A DNA stretch of 64,000 nucleotides from DUPQ01 sp964563155 (GTDB lineage Bacteria > Bacillota > Clostridia > DUPQ01): positions 1-64,000 of the forward strand of contig CAZLVL010000003.1 of assembly GCA_964563155.1 (NCBI GenBank), in the 5' to 3' direction. Made by a program: the position numbers and the translations under genes. Under the pieces are notes generated by a model. It saw only the letters and a program-made list of their open reading frames with translations. It was not told the origin of the DNA and did no database searches. Below, one piece after another: positions 53,019 to 62,239 of the stretch (the first letter of the stretch is position 1; each line of letters begins with the position of its first letter).

Positions 53019-54721
53019 ACCCTTTCGGTTCTTTTTAGTCCAATGATATATAGGCCATTGGCTAAAACCTTCTTAACTGCATAAGTTAACATAAGTCTAA
53101 ACTTTTTGTTTTCTTCTGCATTTAAGATGGTGTGGGAATTATAGAATTTATTAAAGGCCATACATAAATCAATCATGTATCTTGATATGATTGAAGGTTC
53201 TAAATCTCTAATAGCAACATCAATTTTTTCATTAAAAAGAGCTAGAGTTTTTAGAAGTTGAAATTCTTCTTGGTTAGTTAAATGAGAGATATCTACATCT
53301 TCCATATTAAAGTCTTCTTCTTTTAGGCCAGACTTGGCTAAAACAGAAGAAGCTCTAGCGTAGGTATATTGAACATAGGGTCCTGTGGAGCCATCAAAGT
53401 TTAAGGCATCTTCCCATGAAAAATCTATGTCTTTAATACGACCATTATATAAATCTGAAAAGACTATGGCACCTACTCCAATATCTAGAGCCTTTTGCTC
53501 CTTATCTTCCATATTAGGATTCTTCTCATCTATAATAGCTAAAACCCTCTTGGCAGCTTCTTTGAAAAGGTCATCTAAATAAACAATGTTTCCTTCCCTA
53601 GTAGCCAACTTGGCACCACCCATAGATACCATACCAAAGCCTACATGCTTTAAGTCCTTGGCCCAGTCATAACCCATTAGTTCAATAACCTTAAACATTT
53701 GCTTAAAGTGAAGATCCTGGGCTGTGGCAGTTACATAAATACACTTATCAAAGTCGTAGGTCTTTTTACGATAAAAGGCAGCTGCTAAATCTCTAGTGGC
53801 ATAAAGGGTTGAGCCATCAGATTTTAAGATTAAGTATGGTGGCATTTTGTATTCTTCTAAATCTACAATCTTGGCACCTTCACTATTTTTTAGAAGATCC
53901 TTTTCTTCTAGTTCTCTAATAACCGCTTCCACCTTGTCAATGTAGAAGGATTCCCCTGCATAGCTATCAAACTCTATATCCAAAAGGTCATAGGTTTTTT
54001 GGATATCTTCTAGGCTTATCTTTTTAAACCATTTCCATAAATCTAGGGCCTTTTCATCATTTTGTTCTAGTTTGCTAAACCATTTTCTAGCTTGGTCATT
54101 TAATGACGCATCCTCTTGGGCTTCTTCATGAAACTTTACATATATCCTGACTAACTCTTGGGTACCTTTTTCTTCAACTTCTTTTTTAGAACTCCATTTT
54201 TGAAAAGCGACTATCAGCTTTCCAAATTGAGTACCCCAATCTCCCAAGTGATTTATTCCAACACATTTATAGCCTCTAAACTCATGAAGCCTTTTTATAG
54301 CATGACCTATAACTGTAGACCTTAAATGACCTATATGAAAGGGCTTGGCAATATTGGGGGCTGAATAGTCTAAACACACTACCTTGCCAGCATTCTCATC
54401 ACTCTTACCAAAGTTATCTTTTTCTTTACTAACCTTTGCTAATACTAAATTCAAAAGATATTCTTTGTTTAAAAAGATATTTAAATAGCCATTTTTGCTC
54501 TCACATCTATCGATTACTGGGGATCTTAGTTTTCCTACCAAATCATCAGCTATCATAAGAGGAGATTTTCTTAGCACCTTACTCAACTTAAAGCAAGGTA
54601 GAGCTAAATCCCCCATATTATCTTCTGGTGGGTATTCTAGCATCTCTAATATTTCCTGACTGGTAAGTTGCTCAATCTCTTTACTTAATTGGTTTGCAAT
54701 ATCTTTTTTAATGGTTATCAT
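53015..54721 (-). CDS. argS: Arginyl-tRNA synthetase
   Basis: Charges tRNA-Arg. The HIGH motif lies in PNIAKPFHIGHLRSTVIGHA; the N-terminal Add1 domain and C-terminal anticodon-binding domain (RASSVLAKSGL to the end) are present. The KMSK loop appears as GGAKLATREGN, a degenerate form common in ArgRS. ATG 54721 with GAGGGA upstream is preferred to a longer frame at 54733, giving 568 residues. No T-box leader was seen. Confidence 0.96.
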   Translation of the reverse strand: MITIKKDIANQLSKEIEQLTSQEILEMLEYPPEDNMGDLALPCFKLSKVLRKSPLMIADDLVGKLRSPVIDRCESKNGYLNIFLNKEYLLNLVLAKVSKEKDNFGKSDENAGKVVCLDYSAPNIAKPFHIGHLRSTVIGHAIKRLHEFRGYKCVGINHLGDWGTQFGKLIVAFQKWSSKKEVEEKGTQELVRIYVKFHEEAQEDASLNDQARKWFSKLEQNDEKALDLWKWFKKISLEDIQKTYDLLDIEFDSYAGESFYIDKVEAVIRELEEKDLLKNSEGAKIVDLEEYKMPPYLILKSDGSTLYATRDLAAAFYRKKTYDFDKCIYVTATAQDLHFKQMFKVIELMGYDWAKDLKHVGFGMVSMGGAKLATREGNIVYLDDLFKEAAKRVLAIIDEKNPNMEDKEQKALDIGVGAIVFSDLYNGRIKDIDFSWEDALNFDGSTGPYVQYTYARASSVLAKSGLKEEDFNMEDVDISHLTNQEEFQLLKTLALFNEKIDVAIRDLEPSIISRYMIDLCMAFNKFYNSHTILNAEENKKFRLMLTYAVKKVLANGLYIIGLKRTERV

Positions 54722-54869
54722 TTTATCCCTCAATAAACTTAGCTATATTTCAGTTTTTTCCTATTTAAAACTCCATTTATATTAACACATATTATTTCTT
54801 ATTCCAATGAAGCTTTGCAAGTCTTTGATACAGTTTCTGTTTCTCAACTTCTTTTTCTTATTATATTTT

Positions 54870-55151
54870 TTACTTTTCCTTAGAACTAATAAAGACTAGA
54901 TCATTGGCCTTTACATAGCCTAATCTTTCTCTGGCTACATATTCTATATATTCATCTGTATCTATAATAGATAAATGATATTCCAATTCCTTTTTAATAA
55001 TCTCTTCTTCTTCTATTTCTTTTTGTAACTTATTAAGCTGGGCAGATAAGTCGTCTAATCTTGGCTGCTGTGAAATTATGGCATATAAAAAATATACGAT
55101 AAAAGCTATGGCTATAAAGGTTTTTAATCTGCTTTTAGTTTTTTCCTTCAT
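54870..55151 (-). CDS. Septum formation initiator, FtsB/DivIC family
   Basis: A 93-residue bitopic membrane protein: short basic N-terminus, one helix at about 10-25, then a coiled coil (LSAQLNKLQKEIEEEEIIKK) and the EYVARERLGYVKANDLVFI end typical of the FtsB/DivIC family. It joins the division complex with FtsL-type partners. AGAGGAAG precedes ATG. Its neighbours are not division genes. Confidence 0.9.
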   Translation of the reverse strand: MKEKTKSRLKTFIAIAFIVYFLYAIISQQPRLDDLSAQLNKLQKEIEEEEIIKKELEYHLSIIDTDEYIEYVARERLGYVKANDLVFISSKEK

Positions 55152-55209
55152 GAGACTTCCTCTTTAGTGTAGTTACATTTTATATAAAACCACACAATTT
55201 TGTCAATTT

Positions 55210-56199
55210 TTAGTCAAAAGTCTTAAAAACCCATCCGTCTGCTAAAAGCTCATCTATAAATACAGGAAGAGCTTCAATATTGTCTGGGGTAACAATGTGC
55301 AACTGATATATGGCTCCTTGTTTAATATCTTTTTTAAGTTGGCTGTAGGCATAGTCAAATCCATGGGTTATAGTCCTATTCCAATCATCATATGTAGCAT
55401 CAAAAAGCACTGTTGTATATCCTAAAGACTTGGCCACATAAATATCTCTTTCGTTAAATTCACTGGCAATGGGCCTAAAGTATTTCATCTTTTCATATTT
55501 ATCCCCTAGAGCTATTTCTAAAAGCTCCTCTGTTTTTACAAAGTCTTCAATAAGTTCTTCTTCTGTCATAGTGTAAGTTGGTGGAAAGTGATAATAGGTA
55601 TGACCTCCTAGGGTATGGCCATCTTCATAAATTGCCCTTACCTTTTGAGGAAAGACTTCAATATATTCACCAACCATAAAGAAGGTGGCTTTAATATTTC
55701 TTTCTTTTAGAATATCTAACATTCTTTCAGTGTTACCAGCCACATGCTCGTAACCTAAATTAAAGGTCAAATATATTTCCTTCTTTTGTTTATCTCCATG
55801 GGTAATGGCTCCATGCTTATCCAAAGTCTCTATTGGTGGACTATTCTTATTCCAATAAATTATATCTTTTGACATAGCTTTAGCTTCTTCAAAATCCACA
55901 TAAGCATCTAAATACTCTATGTATTCTCCCTTAGGTGGTAAAGTTGGGCTAGGAGAGGGCTCTACAGAGGGCTCTAAACTAGGAGTAGGAGTAGGTGTTG
56001 GTGTAGGAGTAGGTGAAGGCTCTAAACTCGGAGAAGCTTTTGGACTTGGCTCAATTGTTACATCCGTACTAGGGCTAGGGCTGGGATTTACAGATGGTTC
56101 AATAGGCTTATAACAGGCACTTAACACAAGCAAAAGTGCCAACATTATTAGACTAAAAATCACAATACTCTTCTTTTTTACCTTCTTAATACATTTCAT
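55210..56199 (-). CDS. PdaA-like deacetylase lipoprotein with altered active site
   Basis: A 329-residue lipoprotein (lipobox LSAC, C29) with a long Pro/Ser/Thr linker (about 31-90, including a PT repeat) and a NodB/PdaA-like domain (about 140-329). PdaA removes an acetyl group in forming muramic delta-lactam in spore peptidoglycan. The usual TFD-x-GYE motif reads TFNLGYE with N147 where the catalytic Asp should be, and the RPP-G motif reads RPIASEF. The HTYYH motif (H200, H204) is kept. Activity is therefore doubtful; it may bind glycan without cutting. The start has a weak ribosome binding site. It lies next to another Pro-rich lipoprotein. Confidence 0.8.
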   Translation of the reverse strand: MKCIKKVKKKSIVIFSLIMLALLLVLSACYKPIEPSVNPSPSPSTDVTIEPSPKASPSLEPSPTPTPTPTPTPSLEPSVEPSPSPTLPPKGEYIEYLDAYVDFEEAKAMSKDIIYWNKNSPPIETLDKHGAITHGDKQKKEIYLTFNLGYEHVAGNTERMLDILKERNIKATFFMVGEYIEVFPQKVRAIYEDGHTLGGHTYYHFPPTYTMTEEELIEDFVKTEELLEIALGDKYEKMKYFRPIASEFNERDIYVAKSLGYTTVLFDATYDDWNRTITHGFDYAYSQLKKDIKQGAIYQLHIVTPDNIEALPVFIDELLADGWVFKTFD

Positions 56200-56285
56200 A
56201 CTCTACCAACTTATCTTTATATTTATTATTTCTTGTTTTTACTATTACTTGTTTTTTTACAATTACTTTTTCCACTAGTTCTTCT

Positions 56286-57509
56286 CTATCTTATGGTTAT
56301 ACCCCTATTAGATGGTATGCAGCATATCCAGGTATTACCTCTTGCAACTTTTAAGATTTCGCCTTCATAAAAGATTTCAAAATGAGAACTGTCATTGTTT
56401 CTTTTCCATTGTATAGGTACATAGGCCCCTTTATTAAAGTAGTAGCCACTTCCCCACCCATAGGTTGTCATTGCCACATGGCGAAGGCTGTCGTTAAGAG
56501 GCCAAGTGTCCATCTTTAAAACAAAGACATTGTCAAAGTTTAAGATTTCTCCTGTGTTTCCTTCATAATGGGCTTGTCCAAACTGATATCTTTCATACTT
56601 TTCTAACTCTTCGTTGTATAAAAAGTAGGGACTGTTTACATAGATATTTCCAATATATATGTCATTGGCTGGACTTTTTCCTTCAGCACTAGAGGTGTTG
56701 GAAAAGGAAAAGACATAGTCCCTGTTTTCCTTCTTTGTTACACTCTCAGGTAAAGAAGAAACCTTGTTTAAAAGATTGTCTCCCGCTGTTACCACAGTGT
56801 GCTCAGAAGAATAACCTGCAGACAGTCTGGATCTGTCTCTCCAAAAGGGATTGCCCCCATCTCCTAAAAATAGACCGTTTATGGTGGTAAGTCCCCTTCT
56901 TGCTAAATCACCCTTGGCATTTTCCCTTCCAGAATCACTATAGCCATAATGGACTATATAGCCATCAAAGGCTAAGGCCATTTGGGTAAAGTAGGATCTT
57001 AAGCTTCTTACAGCCCCTATTTTTTCAACATTATATGGGTCTTGATAGATGGCTAAGAATCTAGATATCTCATACTCAACCAACATTTCAATAACTATAT
57101 CAGCACTTTGAAGGCCATGCTGGGGTAAACTTTGCCAAGTATTTTCTTGAATAATAGCTAAAGGCCTAGTCTTTGTAGAAAACTCATGCATGTATTCATA
57201 TCTTCCTATTAAAGGATTTCTTGCATAGACCAGTGATTGGTCAATTTCTTCTTCTACAGGAAGAGATGGACTAGGGCTGGCAGATGGTTTTTCTTTAGGT
57301 GTTTCACTAGGCTTAGGACTGGGACTAGGACTTACCACTGGAGTTTTTGAAGGTAAGCTTGGTGATTGAGCAATGTTTTCTAAGGCATCAAAGTAATCTC
57401 CACACCCACTTAAAGATATTAAAAGAGCAAAAAGAACCATTAGAAGGATTAAATTCTTTAATCTTAAAATTTTCTTTTTAGATTTTCTAATATGCTTTTC
57501 TTTTTTCAT
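56286..57509 (-). CDS. DUF3048 lipoprotein (YerB-like)
   Basis: A 407-residue lipoprotein: lipobox SLSGC (C36), a Pro/Ser linker (about 52-87), then the DUF3048 domain with RPLAIIQENTWQSLPQHGLQ, ADIVIEMLVEYEISRFLAIY and IGAVRSLRSYFTQMALAFDG, and the C-terminal DUF3048 part (FNKGAYVPIQWKRN, FEIFYEGEILKVARGNTWIC). YerB-type proteins are exported and have no known activity. It is close to the deacetylase-like gene with the same linker style, which suggests a shared cell-surface setting. Confidence 0.88.
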   Translation of the reverse strand: MKKEKHIRKSKKKILRLKNLILLMVLFALLISLSGCGDYFDALENIAQSPSLPSKTPVVSPSPSPKPSETPKEKPSASPSPSLPVEEEIDQSLVYARNPLIGRYEYMHEFSTKTRPLAIIQENTWQSLPQHGLQSADIVIEMLVEYEISRFLAIYQDPYNVEKIGAVRSLRSYFTQMALAFDGYIVHYGYSDSGRENAKGDLARRGLTTINGLFLGDGGNPFWRDRSRLSAGYSSEHTVVTAGDNLLNKVSSLPESVTKKENRDYVFSFSNTSSAEGKSPANDIYIGNIYVNSPYFLYNEELEKYERYQFGQAHYEGNTGEILNFDNVFVLKMDTWPLNDSLRHVAMTTYGWGSGYYFNKGAYVPIQWKRNNDSSHFEIFYEGEILKVARGNTWICCIPSNRGITIR

Positions 57510-57581
57510 CTTCTTTCTCTTCTTTCTCTCTTCTTATACTCTTCTTATCTTTGCTTCATCATTTAAGTAACTTTATCTATA

Positions 57582-58844
57582 TCAAAACAGATTCACTAAT
57601 TCTTCCTTGTCAGTTATATATTGTTGGACATAAACCTTTATATACCAAAGGGATGTAAAGACTGTTAGGGCAGAAACAATAGCTATATATGGTGAAAAGA
57701 AATCATAACCAGCTACCTTGTCTAAACTTAAGATATATATGTTGTTAGCTAGAAAGGTAATTGTCTGGAGGATATGGATGTATAGAAATCTTTTGTCTAG
57801 GCTGTATATATAGGCTAAAAGCACAAAAAGGACAGATGGAAAGAGGTATCTTTCATGCATCATGGTTGCAAAGGTAAAGACCATGGTCATTAAAAAACTG
57901 GCAGTTGCAAAATAGAAGCCATCTTTTTTGCCTTTTTTGAAATAGGCTAGGCTTGTAATAATACAGGTTATTACAATTGATAGATAGCCATAATACTTGT
58001 AAGGCATTAAAAATAGGGTATCTGAATGACTTGCAATATTTTGACCAAGAAGGGCATAGATGTTATATGCATTAAAGGTAGAAAAGGCATATTGGCCCAT
58101 GGTCCCAAAATACAAATCAAAGATCCACAAAGGCCCCTCATAAATTGCAAAGGGTAAAACAGCTCCTACAAAAAGCATAAGACCATAGGTCAAGGATAAA
58201 AGGACCTTCTTCCAATCCTTACTTCTAATATATCCATATATGAGTATAGGGGCAAATATGAAGGCTTGGGGCTTTAAGAGCACAGCAAGTACATATGATA
58301 AGGTGGCAAAATGCAGTTTATCTTCAATTATGTAATAGGCTGTAAGAGCAATAAAGAAGGTAAAAATACTATCAACTTGACCCCAAGCTGATGAATTGAA
58401 GATAAATACTGGGCTAAAGGCAATAAGCATAAGGCTTAAGATAGCCCCCCTATAGCTTAATCTCTTTTTTGCAATCTTGTATACTAAGGCTGCTGTCAAT
58501 AGATCAAAGATAACAGAAGGCAGCTTTAACAAAATCAAGTGCTCTGGTGAAACGAACATAAGGTTAAGCATGGATCTAAAAAATTCTACTATCCACAAGA
58601 AATATATGTATAAGGGTGGATAGTCACATATTATGTTGCCGCTATAAAAGCCTGATAGGCCTTGGGTAAAAATTTGCTCAGACCAATGGGAAAAACAGCC
58701 CATATCTGTAGTATGGCCTAAAACCGATCCAGATATGAAGATACGGACAAGAAAAGCCACAAGAAAGATGAGTCCTAGTGTTAATTCTTCTTTATAGGGT
58801 TTTAGTTGTTCAATTATCTTATATTTATTTTCTTTCATATTCAT
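57582..58844 (-). CDS. GT-C type membrane glycosyltransferase
   Basis: A 420-residue polytopic protein with about ten helices. The first outer loop contains HTTDMGCFSHW, whose acidic residue fits the catalytic Asp of GT-C enzymes that use polyprenyl-phosphate sugars. NIICDYPPLYIYFLWIVEF and SSAWGQVDSIFTFFIALTAY are typical of the mannosyltransferase-like family. It probably adds a sugar to a surface polymer or protein on the outer face of the membrane. The start is uncertain, as ATGs at 58844 and 58838 lack a good site; it overlaps dfrA. Confidence 0.78.
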   Translation of the reverse strand: MNMKENKYKIIEQLKPYKEELTLGLIFLVAFLVRIFISGSVLGHTTDMGCFSHWSEQIFTQGLSGFYSGNIICDYPPLYIYFLWIVEFFRSMLNLMFVSPEHLILLKLPSVIFDLLTAALVYKIAKKRLSYRGAILSLMLIAFSPVFIFNSSAWGQVDSIFTFFIALTAYYIIEDKLHFATLSYVLAVLLKPQAFIFAPILIYGYIRSKDWKKVLLSLTYGLMLFVGAVLPFAIYEGPLWIFDLYFGTMGQYAFSTFNAYNIYALLGQNIASHSDTLFLMPYKYYGYLSIVITCIITSLAYFKKGKKDGFYFATASFLMTMVFTFATMMHERYLFPSVLFVLLAYIYSLDKRFLYIHILQTITFLANNIYILSLDKVAGYDFFSPYIAIVSALTVFTSLWYIKVYVQQYITDKEELVNLF

Positions 58845-59316
58845 GAAAACTTATATGGGTTCCGTTCTCTGTCACCATCCTGTCAGACTTATGAGTTAGT
58901 TCCCATTGGTCTGATTGGTCTAGGTTAGGAAAATATTTATCCGCCTGAAAACTTCCATAAACCTTGGTTATAAAGGCCTTTTTGCAATAAGGTAAAAAGG
59001 CTTTATATATACTCTCGCCCCCTATGATGAAAATTTGTGAAGGGTCTTCATCTTTTATAGCTTCTAAAACTTCTTCTAATGTATTTAATACCAAGGCATC
59101 ATCTACTTTGTACTCTGCATTTTTTGTTAATATTATATTATTCCTATTTTTTAAAGGTTTGGCATCCTTTAAGGACTCTAGGGTTTTTCTACCCATAACA
59201 ATTGTCTTATTTAAAGTCTTTGCCTTAAAGTACGCTAAATCTTCCTTTACATGCCACTGTATTTTTCCTAAGTATCCAATGGACCAGTTTTCATCAACTG
59301 CCACAATTATATTCAT
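58825..59316 (-). CDS. folA: Dihydrofolate reductase
   Basis: Reduces dihydrofolate with NADPH. The N-terminus MNIIVAVDENWSIGYLGKIQ then WHVKEDLAYF carries the catalytic acidic residue, TIVMGRKTLESL the NADPH loop and IFIIGGESIYKAFLPYCKKA the second nucleotide site. 163 residues is normal. It overlaps thyA by four bases (ATGA) and has GAGGTGG upstream, so the two thymidylate-cycle enzymes are made together. Confidence 0.95.
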   Translation of the reverse strand: MNIIVAVDENWSIGYLGKIQWHVKEDLAYFKAKTLNKTIVMGRKTLESLKDAKPLKNRNNIILTKNAEYKVDDALVLNTLEEVLEAIKDEDPSQIFIIGGESIYKAFLPYCKKAFITKVYGSFQADKYFPNLDQSDQWELTHKSDRMVTENGTHISFHEYERK

Positions 59317-60143
59317 ATAGCCACCTCAATATTTTTAATCTGCTTATTCTTCTCATATCCCACCAATTCAAAATCATCGGTTGTAAAGTCATAAAAGTTC
59401 TTAATTTCCTTGTTCATAACAAACTTGGGAGCCTCATACATAGGCCTTTTTAGCATATCTTCAACTAGAGGAATGTGTCTGTCATATATGTGGGCATCAG
59501 CTATTACATGGACTAATTCTCCTGCCTCTAAATCTGATACTTGGGCCATCATATGAAGTAATACAGCATATTGAACTACATTCCAGTTGTTGGCTACCAA
59601 GACATCATTGGATCTTTGATTTAAGATTCCATTTAAGACCTTACCAGACACATTAAAGGTCATACTATAGGCACAAGGATAAAGGTTCATTGCATGTAAA
59701 TCCTCATGAACATAGATATTGGTCATTATCCTTCTACTGCTGGGATTGTGTTTTAGGTCATACAAGACTCTATCCACTTGGTCAAACATACCTTCTTTAT
59801 ACTTATGTTTTACCCCTAATTGATAACCGTAAGCCTTACCAATTGTGCCCTCTTCATCTGCCCATGAATCCCAGATCCTACTTTTAAGATTATTTATATT
59901 GTTTGATTTTTTCTGCCAAATCCACAAAATTTCATCTATTGCACTTTTAAAGGCGGTGGGCCTAAGAGTAAGAATGGGAAATTCTTCTTTCAGATTGTAT
60001 CTGTTTACTGCACAAAACTTCTTTACAGTGTAAGCGGGCTCTCCGTCTTCCCAAACTGGACGGACTGCTTGATCTTTATCCCAGACACCATTGTCGATAA
60101 TATCTCTACACATATCTTTGAAAATTATATCAGCTCTACTCAT
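59313..60143 (-). CDS. thyA: Thymidylate synthase, ThyA type
   Basis: Methylates dUMP to dTMP using methylene-tetrahydrofolate. Catalytic C157 is in LYPCAYSMTF and the phosphate-binding arginines in PSSRRIM. LNQRSNDVLVANNWNVVQYA and IADAHIYDRH complete the active site. The PCAY variant instead of PCH, and VANNWNV instead of GVPFNI, mark the form often seen in Clostridia. 276 residues. AAGGAG precedes ATG. Operon with folA. Confidence 0.95.
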   Translation of the reverse strand: MSRADIIFKDMCRDIIDNGVWDKDQAVRPVWEDGEPAYTVKKFCAVNRYNLKEEFPILTLRPTAFKSAIDEILWIWQKKSNNINNLKSRIWDSWADEEGTIGKAYGYQLGVKHKYKEGMFDQVDRVLYDLKHNPSSRRIMTNIYVHEDLHAMNLYPCAYSMTFNVSGKVLNGILNQRSNDVLVANNWNVVQYAVLLHMMAQVSDLEAGELVHVIADAHIYDRHIPLVEDMLKRPMYEAPKFVMNKEIKNFYDFTTDDFELVGYEKNKQIKNIEVAI

Positions 60144-60239
60144 GGTCTCTCCTTTTACTCTTTTTCTTGTTTTTCTTTGCTTTTTCTTTGTTTTTTCTCT
60201 TTTTTATATTATACCTTAAGAGCCCCTCATATCATAGCA

Positions 60240-60746
60240 TTAATGCCTTTTGTTAGCCTCTAAAGCCTTAATTAAGTACTTGGCACTTATGCCGGTTAAG
60301 ACTCCACCAAGAACAGCAAAAAGGGTTAAAAAAGCTATATACCAGAATATATCGATGTTTTTTAAAACTAATAAAGCTGCAAAAAATTGAGCTACATTAT
60401 GTACAATTGCACCTATTACACTTAAGCCCACCACAGAAAAAGCCTCTTTGTTTATTCTTCGTATAAGTATTACAAGTAAAATTGAGGTCATACCTCCAAC
60501 AAAGCTAAACAAAAAGGTAATTGGGCTAGCCCTTAAAAAACCTGTAAGCATAATCCTTACAAATTGAATGGCTAAAGCATAAATTGGCCCTAAAATATAA
60601 AGGGCGGTTAGACTCACAATATTTGCCAAACCTAGTTTTAGGCCAGGCAATAAAGATGAAAATGAAAAGTAGGATTCTAGTACTGAAATGGCTATAGCTA
60701 CCGAAGAAAAAACACCTACCCAGGCTATTTTTTGGGATTTTCTCAT
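60240..60746 (-). CDS. Gx transporter family membrane protein
   Basis: A 168-residue protein with about five helices. GLKLGLANIVSLTALYILGP and LRASPITFLFSFVGGMTSIL are typical of the Gx transporter / heptaprenyl diphosphate synthase component I family. These are S-component-like membrane proteins of uncertain substrate. ATG 60746 overlaps the NusG-II gene stop by four bases (ATGA) with GGTGG upstream, so the two are coupled, a pairing seen widely in Clostridia. Confidence 0.82.
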   Translation of the reverse strand: MRKSQKIAWVGVFSSVAIAISVLESYFSFSSLLPGLKLGLANIVSLTALYILGPIYALAIQFVRIMLTGFLRASPITFLFSFVGGMTSILLVILIRRINKEAFSVVGLSVIGAIVHNVAQFFAALLVLKNIDIFWYIAFLTLFAVLGGVLTGISAKYLIKALEANKRH

Positions 60747-61114
60747 TTTACCACCCCATCCCAATCTTCTACTAAACTATCTAAATATATTAAGACCTGA
60801 TTAGGAAGACAAGCTATTTGCTTTTTTGAGCCTACCTTTATAGGACCCATCTTTATACAGTCTTTGTTAAAACAGCTGGCATAAGAAACCCAAGCTTCTC
60901 CATTTTCAATGTGAACAATGTTTAGAAGATTTCCTTTCTCATCAAAAATACTTATCTCATTATCTAGATAAATAGATTCTTTATATATTATCCTATTTTC
61001 CCTTTGAATAACTAAAAGGTCCTTGTCTCTTCCATCTTTAAATAGGTAGAGCCCTAGAAAAACAAGGAAGATTAATACAAGTGTACAGATGAGAAAAATA
61101 TCAGATCTTTTCAT
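60743..61114 (-). CDS. NusG domain II-containing protein
   Basis: A 123-residue protein with one N-terminal helix (about 6-24) and an exported NusG domain-II-like beta fold (DLLVIQRENRIIYKESIYLD to the end). CFNKDCIKMGPI and QIACLPNQVLIYL are family markers; two conserved cysteines lie in the first. It is not the transcription factor NusG. Paired with the Gx transporter gene in other Clostridia; may work with it in uptake or in electron-transfer complex maturation. Confidence 0.85.
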   Translation of the reverse strand: MKRSDIFLICTLVLIFLVFLGLYLFKDGRDKDLLVIQRENRIIYKESIYLDNEISIFDEKGNLLNIVHIENGEAWVSYASCFNKDCIKMGPIKVGSKKQIACLPNQVLIYLDSLVEDWDGVVK

Positions 61115-61129
61115 AAAGACATTTTATCA

Positions 61130-62005
61130 TCAACTATATTTGTTTAACAGGCTTTCATAAATCTTTTCATCTTCTTCGGTCATATCTGATGGATTTATTA
61201 TATTAAGCTTAATGTACAAATCTCCTCTAGACTTATCTTTTTTATGGTAACCTTTACCCTTTAGCCGTATTTTTGACCCTCCCCTAAACTTTTTAGGTAT
61301 AGATACCTTCAAGTTAGTGTCTGGCATTTTTATTTGAATAGAAGAACCTAGATAGGCCTGCCAGGGGTAAATATCAATTTCTTTAACCAAGTCATCCCCT
61401 TCAAGGTAGAGACTGGCTGTGTTTTGGATGTCTATGGTGATATAGAGGTCTCCTCCATTTTGACCTCTTCCCTTCATCTTAATCTTCTGACCCGGTCTTA
61501 TACCCTTAGGTATTTTTAAATTAACCTTTGTGTCATCTAAGGTAACCAGCATTTCTTTACCTAAAATAGCATCTTCAATGCTTATTGACATTTGAGCTTG
61601 ACTGTCAATCTGTTGGCTAGCTCTTGGCCTTCTTGCTTGAGTAGAAAAGGGATCTGCTCCCATTCCTAAATCAGAGAAAAACATATTAAAAAAGTCAGAA
61701 AAATCTGAAGAAGAAGCAGAAGAAAATCCACCCCCATAGGAATATTGTCCACCAAAAGATGAAGGGTCAAAACCTTGAGGTCCAAAGTCTTGATTTCCTA
61801 TAGTGTCATAGCGCTTTCTTTTTTCATCATTGGATAAGACCTCATAGGCTTCATTAATCTCTTTAAATCGATCTTCTGCCCTTTTATTACCCGGATTATT
61901 ATCGGGATGAAACTTTTTTGCTAATTTCCTATATGCTTTTTTTATGGTGTCCTTGTCAGCACTTTTATCTACTCCAAGGTCCTTGTAATAATCTTTGTAT
62001 TCCAT
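61130..62005 (-). CDS. DnaJ/CbpA-like co-chaperone without zinc finger
   Basis: A 291-residue J-domain protein. The J domain (1-70) has the HPD motif in KKFHPDNNPGNK. A G/S/F-rich linker (about 72-125) leads into the two DnaJ C-terminal substrate domains (VNLKIPKGIRPGQKIKMKGR onward). No zinc finger is present, as in CbpA. It stimulates DnaK. GGGAG precedes ATG. It is separate from dnaK/dnaJ, which are not in this window. Confidence 0.9.
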   Translation of the reverse strand: MEYKDYYKDLGVDKSADKDTIKKAYRKLAKKFHPDNNPGNKRAEDRFKEINEAYEVLSNDEKRKRYDTIGNQDFGPQGFDPSSFGGQYSYGGGFSSASSSDFSDFFNMFFSDLGMGADPFSTQARRPRASQQIDSQAQMSISIEDAILGKEMLVTLDDTKVNLKIPKGIRPGQKIKMKGRGQNGGDLYITIDIQNTASLYLEGDDLVKEIDIYPWQAYLGSSIQIKMPDTNLKVSIPKKFRGGSKIRLKGKGYHKKDKSRGDLYIKLNIINPSDMTEEDEKIYESLLNKYS

Positions 62006-62170
62006 CCATGTCTCCCATGTTTAATCTCTCATAGCAGGTCTGACCTTCTTTGACCTTGCCTATATTATATATCCATAAAAAAGATTTTTCAACTCTCACA
62101 TTATACCGGCATTTATTTATTGGGCTAGGGGCTCTCCCAATTTAACTAAATAAAAATAAATGGAAGAAAG

Positions 62171-62194
62171 AGCATATAAACTTTCTTATATGCT
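62171..62194. terminator. Possible terminator after yggT-like gene
   Basis: AGCATATAA (62171-62179) pairs perfectly with TTATATGCT (62186-62194) around six bases, 46 bases past the yggT stop. The tail on the minus strand is only T-rich, so termination strength is doubtful. Confidence 0.45.
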
Positions 62195-62239
62195 TATTTT
62201 ACACTTTATTCCATTTAGGTAAAGTTGTACTATTATTTA

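Noticed and set aside
54722..54869. Possible T-box leader before argS
   Set aside because: The gap is only about 150 bases and shows no T-box sequence or terminator/antiterminator pair.
55919..56113. Glycine/valine-rich plus-strand open frame
   Set aside because: It is the mirror of the proline-rich linker of the deacetylase-like lipoprotein, which is repetitive in both frames; no ribosome binding site.
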